From NCBI GenBank assembly GCA_003149835.1, contig QAMX01000069.1, positions 1 to 10,078 of the forward strand: 10,078 nucleotides of DNA, given 5' to 3'. The notes under the pieces are model-generated. The model saw only the letters and a list, made by a program, of their open reading frames with translations, was not told where the DNA came from and ran no database searches. The position numbers and the translations under genes were made by a program. Positions 5,128 to 10,078 of the stretch are shown here, piece by piece. The stretch comes from Clostridiales bacterium. Lineage in GTDB: Bacteria; Bacillota; Clostridia; Oscillospirales; QAMX01. The stretch's first letter is position 1, and each line of letters starts with the position of its first letter.

Positions 5128-7191
5128 TTATTCTTCCGCGTCGCCGTCCTCGTATTCCTCTTCTTCGCCGTCGGCCTCCTCGTCGCCGTATGCGGCGTAG
5201 CCCTCTTCGAGCGCGGCGCGGACGGAGAGGCTGATCTTCTCGGTTTCGTTATTGATGTCGAGGATCTTCGCTTTGACAATGTCGCCTTCCTGGACGACGT
5301 CGGCAGGCCGCGCGATTCTGTGGTCGGCCAGCTGGGAGATATGGATGAGGCCGTCGACGCCGGGGATGATCTCGGCGAAGGCGCCGAACTGCATGAGCTT
5401 AACGATCTTGACGTCGGCGACGTCGCCGACCTGATAAGCCGAGGTGAATTTCACCCACGGATTGTCCGCCTCGTTTTTCAGCGTCAGAGAAATCTTTTTC
5501 TTCTCGGGGTCGAGCGCGATGACGCGCGCTGTGACCTTGTCGCCGACGGAGACGGCCTCGGACGGATGCTTATAGCGCGACCAGCCCAGCTCGGTGATGT
5601 GCGCCATACCGTCGGCGCCGCCGATGTCGATGAAAGCGCCGAACGACGTCAGAGACTTGACGACGCCCTCGTAGACGTTGCCGACCTCAATGGTCTCCCA
5701 GATCTTTTCGGCAGCGGCCTTGCGCATATCCTCGTTGGCGTAGCGGATGGAGCCGATGATGCGGCGCTTGGCGCGGTTGACCTCGGTGATGCGCAGCGTG
5801 ACGCGCTTTTTCAGCATTTCGTTGAAATCCGCTTCCTTCGGCAGACCGGTGTGCGAAGCGGGGACGAAAACGCGCACGCCGTTGACCGATACGACGATGC
5901 CGCCCTTGTTGATCTCCACGACCGTGCCTTCCAGCAGCGCTCTGTCGGCGCGGGCGGCGTCGATGCTTTCCCAGCCGCGGGCGGCGTCGATGCGTTTCTT
6001 GGAGAGCGTGACAATTCCTTCGGAATCGTTGACCTTGGTGACAAAAACTTCAATCTCGTCGCCGATATGCACGATGTCCTCCGCTTTTGCGGAAGGATCG
6101 TCGCTCAGCTCGGAGACGGGGATAAAGCCGGCCTGCTTTGTGCCGAGATCGACGTGAACGTCCGTCGGGGTGATCTGGGTAACGATGCCCGTAACGCGCT
6201 GACCCGTGTGCAGCGTTTTAATGGACTTGTCCACCATTTCGGCAAACGTTTCCTCGGTTTCCGGGACCATCTCAGCGGCGGTCTGCTCCTGTTCGCCGGT
6301 TTCGATGATCTGCTTCTCTTCTGACATGTTGTTGATGACCTCCTCAATTTTTACCTCCGGCGTGGACGCGCCGGCTGTTAATCCGATTGTGCGGGGGGCG
6401 ATGACTCTGAGCGGCTCCGCGATGTCCCTCAGCTCTTCCGCGCCGGAGAGCAGGAAAACATGCGCGCAGCGCTGCGCACAGATGTCCCGCAGCCTTGCGG
6501 TGTTGGCGCTTTTCCGGTCGCCGATGACGAGCATCACATCCACGGAACCGGCCAGCGCCGCCGCCTCGCGCTGACGCAAAGCGGTCGCATTACATATTGT
6601 ATCAAAAATTCTCAGATTTGTACACTGTTTTTTGAGCAACTCAGCGCAAATTTTCCAGATTTCTTTGTCTGCCGTCGTCTGGGCAACCGCAGAGCGCGGT
6701 TTTGCGGGGTCAAAAGCCGGATCCCGCAGGTAATTTTCCGTCTCCTCGGGGGAGGAGAGGATAACGACGTCGGTCGCGCGGTCGGAAATGGCGACCGATT
6801 CAGGATGGCCGCGCTGGCCAATGACGACGACGGCGCGGCCTTCGGCGGCCTCGGCGGCGACGATATCGTGAATGCGCCGCACGCACGGACAAGTCGTATC
6901 GACGATGTCGATGTGTTTGGCGGCGAGCGCCTCATAGACGCTTCGCCGCTCGCCGTGCGCGCGGATGACGGCCGTCGCGCCGGCGGGGATGTCTTCGGGC
7001 GAGGCGACAATGCGCAGCCCCGCCGCTTCGAGCGCGCTCACGACGGCGGCGTTATGAATCACCTCGCCGATGGCGTAGGCGCCGCGCGCGGCGGCCTCTT
7101 TTGTCATCGCGACCGCGCGGGAGACGCCGAAGCAAAAGCCCGCCGTCTCGGCGACAAGAAGCCGCGCGGGAGCGCTATCGGTTGTTTTCAA
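5128..7191 (-). CDS. ispH: IspH-S1 fusion: 4-hydroxy-3-methylbut-2-enyl diphosphate reductase with four S1 RNA-binding domains
   Basis: This 687-aa product joins two functions. Residues 8-288 are IspH, the 4Fe-4S enzyme that makes isopentenyl and dimethylallyl diphosphate in the last step of the MEP pathway. Cluster cysteines C20 (GFCFGV), C101 (TTCPCV) and C200 (DTICNAT) are present, as are H46, H79, H129 and E131 (GHPE), plus S228, N230 and S276 of the diphosphate site. Four S1 domains follow at about 327-397, 416-484, 502-572 and 586-657, then an acidic tail (662-687). Such fusions are known in Clostridia; the S1 part resembles ribosomal protein S1. The start is a TTG: AAGGAGAG at 7208-7201 lies nine bases upstream and the next in-frame ATG is residue 29, inside the FCFGV region. 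The gene overlaps plsC by 17 nt and is probably cotranslated with it. A possible internal start at M289 would release the S1 part alone. Confidence 0.95.
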   Translation of the reverse strand: MKTTDSAPARLLVAETAGFCFGVSRAVAMTKEAAARGAYAIGEVIHNAAVVSALEAAGLRIVASPEDIPAGATAVIRAHGERRSVYEALAAKHIDIVDTTCPCVRRIHDIVAAEAAEGRAVVVIGQRGHPESVAISDRATDVVILSSPEETENYLRDPAFDPAKPRSAVAQTTADKEIWKICAELLKKQCTNLRIFDTICNATALRQREAAALAGSVDVMLVIGDRKSANTARLRDICAQRCAHVFLLSGAEELRDIAEPLRVIAPRTIGLTAGASTPEVKIEEVINNMSEEKQIIETGEQEQTAAEMVPETEETFAEMVDKSIKTLHTGQRVTGIVTQITPTDVHVDLGTKQAGFIPVSELSDDPSAKAEDIVHIGDEIEVFVTKVNDSEGIVTLSKKRIDAARGWESIDAARADRALLEGTVVEINKGGIVVSVNGVRVFVPASHTGLPKEADFNEMLKKRVTLRITEVNRAKRRIIGSIRYANEDMRKAAAEKIWETIEVGNVYEGVVKSLTSFGAFIDIGGADGMAHITELGWSRYKHPSEAVSVGDKVTARVIALDPEKKKISLTLKNEADNPWVKFTSAYQVGDVADVKIVKLMQFGAFAEIIPGVDGLIHISQLADHRIARPADVVQEGDIVKAKILDINNETEKISLSVRAALEEGYAAYGDEEADGEEEEYEDGDAEE
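5950..5993. repeat. 17-bp direct repeat inside ispH-S1
   Basis: GCGGGCGGCGTCGATGC occurs at 5950-5966 and again at 5977-5993, exactly 27 bp (nine codons) apart. On the coding strand both copies encode IDAAR, giving IDAARGWES followed by IDAARADRA in the linker between the first and second S1 domains. The in-phase spacing suggests a past nine-codon duplication. Confidence 0.7.
6325..6345 (-). promoter_or_regulatory. Possible internal translation start of the S1 part of ispH-S1
   Basis: On the coding strand GAGGAGG (6345-6339) lies 11 nt before ATG at 6327-6325, codon 289, exactly at the junction of the IspH and S1 parts. Starting there would give a 399-aa protein with all four S1 domains. The GAGGAG also encodes two glutamates common at the IspH C-terminus, and the spacing is slightly long, so it may be coincidental. 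Confidence 0.35.
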
Positions 7192-7756
7192 GGGTATAGA
7201 CTCTCCTTAAAATTTCATCGGCGGCGCGGTGGTAATCCTCGCTGACCGGCTTGGCGTCCGGAAGCGCGGGGCGATACGGCTGACCGAAAACGATATAAAC
7301 CCGGTGAAACAGCTTGCGCCCCGGCGACACATAAACGGGCACCACGTCGCAGTCGGAGCGAAGCGCGAGCATACCCGCGCCGGCCTTGGCCCCTTCGGTG
7401 CTGTTGCGCGTCCCTTCGGGGAACACAAGCAGCCGCCCGCCGCTATTGAGAATTTTCAGCGCTTCCTTAATCGCGCCGATATCGGCCGCGCCGCGCTTGA
7501 CCGGAAACGCGCCCAGCCCGCGCAAAACGGCGCCGAAGAGCTTGTTTTCAAACAGCTCGGCCTTGGCCATGAAGCGCACAGGCTTTTTGGCAAACAGGCC
7601 GAGCGCGACGGCGATAAAAATCGGATCGGACAACCCCGTGTGGTTGCCGCAGATCAAAAAACCGCCGCTCGGCACGTTTTTGCGCCCGATGACCTTATAA
7701 AAATAGAACAGCTTGAAAAAAAAGATAAAGATACAGCCGGCAATGCGGTACAGCAA
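7175..7756 (-). CDS. plsC: 1-acyl-sn-glycerol-3-phosphate acyltransferase (PlsC/LPLAT family)
   Basis: PlsC adds the second acyl chain to lysophosphatidic acid, giving phosphatidic acid, at the cytoplasmic membrane. The 193-aa protein has the acyltransferase motifs in order: NHTGLSD (N38-D44, the H-x4-D catalytic pair H39/D44), FPVKRG at 84-89, FPEGTR at 112-117 and VPVYVS at 139-144. A hydrophobic aromatic-rich segment at residues 5-20 probably anchors or inserts in the membrane. The start is TTG at 7756: the preceding in-frame codons are GCC and then the cmk stop, so no upstream start is available. AAGGGAG at 7775-7769 lies 12 nt upstream, inside cmk. The 3-nt gap to cmk and 17-nt overlap with ispH indicate one operon. 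The length suits the small bacterial form; acyl donor preference cannot be read. Confidence 0.93.
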   Translation of the reverse strand: MLYRIAGCIFIFFFKLFYFYKVIGRKNVPSGGFLICGNHTGLSDPIFIAVALGLFAKKPVRFMAKAELFENKLFGAVLRGLGAFPVKRGAADIGAIKEALKILNSGGRLLVFPEGTRNSTEGAKAGAGMLALRSDCDVVPVYVSPGRKLFHRVYIVFGQPYRPALPDAKPVSEDYHRAADEILRRVYTLENNR

Positions 7757-7759
7757 GGC

Positions 7760-8422
7760 TTAGATCCGCTCCCTTATCGTTTTTACTAAAAGCGCGAGGC
7801 TTTCCTCGAACGTGTTGCCTGTGGTGTCGAGGAGAATCGCGTCCGGACTTTGGCGCAGCGGCGAAATCGCGCGCGTCGTGTCGCGCCGGTCGCGTTCAAG
7901 CAGGTCTTCATATACGGTCTGGAAGTCCGTTTCCACGCCCCGCGCGCGCAGCTCGTCATAGCGGCGGCGCGCCCTGTCCTCGGCCGAGGCGGTGAGAAAG
8001 ATTTTCAGCTGCGCGTCCGGCAGCACGACGGTGCCGATGTCGCGCCCGTCCATGACGACGTCGTTTTCCGCAGCGAGCCGCCGCTGCGTTTCCAGCAGCA
8101 GCGCGCGCACCCGCGGCGCCGCCGAAACGGCCGAAGCGTATCGGGAGACCTGTTCGGAGCGAAGCTGCGCCGTCACATCCTCTCCGTTGAGAAAGACGCT
8201 TTGTCCCTCTGCGCCGGTTTGCAGCGTCACGGAGATGCGCTCCGCGAGCGCGGCGACGGCGGTCGCGTCGTCCGGCGCAATCCCTTCGCGCAGCGCGGCA
8301 AGGCCGACGGCGCGGTACAGCGCGCCGGTGTCGATATAGAGAAAGCCGAGGGCTTCCGCGGCTCTGCGGGAGAGCGAACTCTTTCCCGCGCCGCTCGGCC
8401 CGTCGATGGCGATGTTGATCAT
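7760..8422 (-). CDS. cmk: Cytidylate kinase
   Basis: Cmk phosphorylates CMP and dCMP to their diphosphates with ATP in the cytoplasm. The 220-aa product starts MINIAIDGPSGAGKSS, with the P-loop GPSGAGKS at residues 8-15. The family signatures DTGALYRA (31-38), DGRDIGTVVLPDA (125-137) and RDRRDTTRAISPL (177-189) are intact. The frame stays open for 81 codons upstream to 8665, but the start at 8422 is preferred: it has AGAGG seven bases before it, gives the usual family length, and places the P-loop near the N-terminus. In several Clostridia cmk sits beside plsC and the IspH-S1 gene, as here. The stop is followed in the same phase by GCC and then the TTG start of plsC. Confidence 0.96.
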   Translation of the reverse strand: MINIAIDGPSGAGKSSLSRRAAEALGFLYIDTGALYRAVGLAALREGIAPDDATAVAALAERISVTLQTGAEGQSVFLNGEDVTAQLRSEQVSRYASAVSAAPRVRALLLETQRRLAAENDVVMDGRDIGTVVLPDAQLKIFLTASAEDRARRRYDELRARGVETDFQTVYEDLLERDRRDTTRAISPLRQSPDAILLDTTGNTFEESLALLVKTIRERI

Positions 8423-8700
8423 GAAAAAACCTCTTTTGTTCGTTTTACCGGGAAGACCGGTTTGGCAGCCGGAGTTTCTGAGGCGCAGGCGCGGAGCGGA
8501 GACGCGGCTTGAAAACGATGAGCCAACCCTGAAACCGGGAGCTGTCAGACAACAACGGCAAGAGAAAACACTTCCGAGAATAGGCAGAGAAAACCGGATT
8601 CGTTTGCCCGCCCTTTGGCAGGGGGAGAGACATTGCAGGGCAAAACGGCGCGGAATACGGGACATCCGAGGGCGAGGCGCGACGCCGGAAATGGCTCGCT
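8423..8700. other. 278-bp gap between hutP-family gene and cmk
   Basis: No gene is supported here, although frames are open on both strands. It holds a weak inverted repeat, TTTGCCC (8603-8609) with GGGCAAA (8638-8644), and a short ACCGG-5nt-CCGGT hairpin just before the cmk ribosome-binding site. On the minus strand the pieces CTGACAGCTCCC, GGTTGGCTC and CTCCCCCTGCCAAAGGG resemble degraded dispersed palindromic repeats of gut Clostridia, a resemblance from memory only. No clear promoter or U-tract terminator was found. Confidence 0.5.
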
Positions 8701-9126
8701 TTAAATCGCGCGGTGGCCGAGGCCGACGGCGACTTCGTTTAGATGCAGCAGGCCGATCCCAAAAAACATCGCCACGCTGACATGCTCCTCGTGCCGCGCC
8801 ACGGCGATCTTGCCGCCGATGTTGAGGCCGATGGCCTTGTTCATAATCTGACTGAGCGCCTCGCGCGCCGCGCCGGCGACGGCGCCCTCTTCCAAATGCG
8901 TCGTGCCGATCACGCCTTCGCGCCTGGCGGCGACGATGGCGCGTTCGATGATCTTGTTGATAGAGGGGATAAATTCGCCGCCGAAGTTGGCGGCGGCCGT
9001 TTTCATGCCGCGCGCGTGGATCTCAGCCCGTACGCGCTGTTCGTCTTCGACGCCGGCGCTGAGCGCGACGCGGAGCGCGGCGGCGGCGACATCGCGGCTG
9101 CCGGCGTTGGTATCATGGTCGTTCAC
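8701..9126 (-). CDS. HutP-family protein (putative RNA-binding antiterminator)
   Basis: The 141-aa product has the signature of the clostridial HutP family: EGVIGTTHLEEGAVAGAAREAL at residues 70-91, then GLNIGGKIAVAR and the C-terminal block FFGIGLLHLNEVAVGLGHR (residues 121-139). In Bacillus subtilis HutP, with histidine and magnesium, binds the hut leader RNA and prevents termination. My by-eye alignment places two of its three metal-binding histidines at H77 and H138, while the middle one is G81. No hut genes are visible, so a histidine role cannot be assumed. The start is taken as GTG at 9126, with AGGA eight bases upstream and family-like length; a longer frame to 9204 starts in low-complexity sequence that includes the hairpin region. 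A terminator-like hairpin lies 47-68 nt upstream, a possible target. Family is well supported; function is unknown. Confidence 0.85.
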   Translation of the reverse strand: MNDHDTNAGSRDVAAAALRVALSAGVEDEQRVRAEIHARGMKTAAANFGGEFIPSINKIIERAIVAARREGVIGTTHLEEGAVAGAAREALSQIMNKAIGLNIGGKIAVARHEEHVSVAMFFGIGLLHLNEVAVGLGHRAI

Positions 9127-9172
9127 TGCGTTTTTCCTGCCGTTCTTTACAATTTTAGGGGAAGCACAGGGG

Positions 9173-9194
9173 AAAAAGGGAGGCGGAGCGCCTC
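9173..9194 (-). terminator. Small terminator-like hairpin upstream of hutP-family gene
   Basis: On the minus strand GAGGCG (9194-9189) and CGCCTC (9185-9180) form a 6-bp stem with a 3-nt loop, followed after two bases by TTTTT (9177-9173). It lies in the 163-bp gap between the flavoprotein stop and the hutP start. It may end the flavoprotein transcript or be a regulated terminator in the hutP leader. The stem is short for an efficient terminator. Confidence 0.5.
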
Positions 9195-9289
9195 TCCAAA
9201 TCAACTGGACAGGGGCTCTTTGCAGAGAAGAAAATAGGGAGACCGGATTGGAATTCTATCAAGGATACACCGTATTTCCCTGAGCGGAG

Positions 9290-10078
9290 CTATCGCCGGT
9301 CCAGGGCATACGCCGCCGCCGCCGTCCCCGCGGCATATCCGGTTGAAAAAGCGATTTGCAGGTTAAAACCGCCGGTGTAGGCGTCGAGGTCGAGCACCTC
9401 GCCGGCAAAATAGAGCCCCGGCACAAGCTTTGACGCCATCGTCTTGGGGTCTATCTCGCTGAGAGCCACGCCGCCGGCGGTGACGACGGCGTTGTCAAAG
9501 CCCGACGGCGTCAGAGAAGAGAGGCGCAGAGCCTTCATCGCGGAGACGAGACTGGCGCGCTGCGCCCGCGTCAGCGCGTTGACCGGCGTTTCCGGCGCGA
9601 TGTCCGTCTCCGCCAGCAGCGGCGCACGCAGAGCCGCGGGCAAAAGCCCGTCGAGCGCGTTTTTGACCGCTTTATTGCGGCGCTCTTCAAAATCACGGAG
9701 GACGCGCCGGTCGAGCGTCTCGCGGTCGAGCGCCGGTTTCAGATCGATTTCCAGCGCGTATTCAGCGCTTTCGGCGCGCATATGCGCGCTTGCGCTCAGC
9801 ACCACGGGACCGGATACGCCCGTATGCGTGAAAAGCAGCTCGCCGAAATCGGAGTAGACCGGCCGGCCGTTTTCGTATAGGCGGATGCCGACGTTTTTGA
9901 GCGTCAGTCCCGCGCAGGCGGAGCAGAGCGGATTCGGACAGTCGAGCGACACGAGCGAGGGGCGCAGACGCGTGACGCGGTGGCCGCACGCTTCCGCAAA
10001 GCCATAGCCGTCGCCGGTGCTGCCGGTGGCCGGATAGGAGCGGCCGCCGGTTGCGACGACGGCGGCCGCGCACGGATA
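9290..10078 (-). CDS. HI0933-like (YhiN/BaiN-type) FAD-dependent oxidoreductase, 5'-truncated by the window edge
   Basis: The visible 262 residues are the middle and C-terminal parts of a flavoprotein of the HI0933/YhiN family, usually about 400 aa. Close to the cut edge is AVVATGGRSYPATGSTGDGY, matching the family motif (TGGxSYPxTGSTGDGY), followed by GHRVTRLRPSLVSL. The C-terminus has AGEVLDLDAYTGGFNLQIAF (residues about 225-244 of the visible part), which closes the FAD site. The N-terminal Rossmann GxGxxG segment, roughly 150 residues, lies beyond base 10078. Members have been linked to flavin-dependent reductions, including BaiN in bile-acid metabolism, but most have unknown substrates, so no substrate is assigned. 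Four cysteines near the edge (C3 and C31 of the visible part, then CPNPLCSAC) are notable but unassigned. It is probably the first visible gene of the leftward cluster. Confidence 0.92.
   Translation of the reverse strand, partial: YPCAAAVVATGGRSYPATGSTGDGYGFAEACGHRVTRLRPSLVSLDCPNPLCSACAGLTLKNVGIRLYENGRPVYSDFGELLFTHTGVSGPVVLSASAHMRAESAEYALEIDLKPALDRETLDRRVLRDFEERRNKAVKNALDGLLPAALRAPLLAETDIAPETPVNALTRAQRASLVSAMKALRLSSLTPSGFDNAVVTAGGVALSEIDPKTMASKLVPGLYFAGEVLDLDAYTGGFNLQIAFSTGYAAGTAAAAYALDRR

Noticed and set aside
4302..5279. 325-codon - strand open frame spanning the metE end and the intergenic region
   Set aside because: It overlaps antisense to the metE zinc site at one end and is out of frame with the ispH-S1 C-terminus at the other, with no recognisable domain.
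5320..6324. 334-codon + strand open frame opposite ispH-S1
   Set aside because: It is antisense to four clear S1 and IspH coding blocks; high G+C codon use keeps the opposite frame open, and it lacks a ribosome-binding site and homology.
8423..8665. 81-codon N-terminal extension of Cmk
   Set aside because: The P-loop must be close to the N-terminus in this family, and the ATG at 8422 has its own ribosome-binding site.
1..10078. CRISPR array, tRNA, rRNA, insertion sequence or prophage
   Set aside because: No regularly spaced repeats, transposase or phage proteins, or recognisable structural RNA sequences were seen on either strand.

Overview
The window looks like the edge of a chromosomal contig from an uncultured or metagenomic Gram-positive bacterium of the class Clostridia, probably near Oscillospiraceae/Ruminococcaceae. 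The grounds are high G+C with low-GC-Gram-positive style Shine-Dalgarno sites and sigma-A promoters, an IspH-S1 fusion, a HutP-family protein, and the gene order flavoprotein-hutP-cmk-plsC-ispH, which I recognise from Clostridia. The first 14 bases match the end of the Tn5/Nextera mosaic end and are probably library sequence, not genome.

Left half, + strand: a near-consensus promoter (130-158), overlapped by a fully consensus promoter pointing the other way (143-115), precedes mrp (Fe-S carrier ATPase, 192-1031). After a hairpin terminator (1180-1214) come a LysR-family regulator (1271-2218) and metE, cobalamin-independent methionine synthase (2358-4652). Across the regulator's stop codon lies a perfect 31-bp palindrome. 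Its core, TATAGTTTAAAACTATA, matches the MET-box consensus known for streptococcal MtaR-type LysR regulators. It sits about 67 bp upstream of the predicted metE transcription start, where a LysR activator is expected to bind. Regulator, operator and target together form a compact methionine-control module.

Middle: metE and the leftward ispH-S1 gene converge on a 475-bp stretch (4653-5127) with no convincing gene. It holds a strong, probably bidirectional hairpin terminator (5042-5077).

Right half, - strand, in transcription order: a truncated HI0933-like flavoprotein (10078-9290), a small terminator-like hairpin, a HutP-family protein (9126-8701), a 278-bp gap, cytidylate kinase cmk (8422-7760), acyltransferase plsC (7756-7175) and the ispH-S1 fusion (7191-5128). 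The last three genes are tightly packed (3-nt gap, then 17-nt overlap) and make nucleotide precursors, phosphatidic acid and isoprenoid precursors, with an S1 RNA-binding module attached. The probable start codons of hutP, plsC and ispH are GTG, TTG and TTG.

I see no mobile element, CRISPR array, tRNA or rRNA. Most of the window is housekeeping. The best leads are the MET-box module, the interlocked divergent promoters, the possible internal start in ispH-S1, and the terminator-like hairpin in front of the HutP-family gene.
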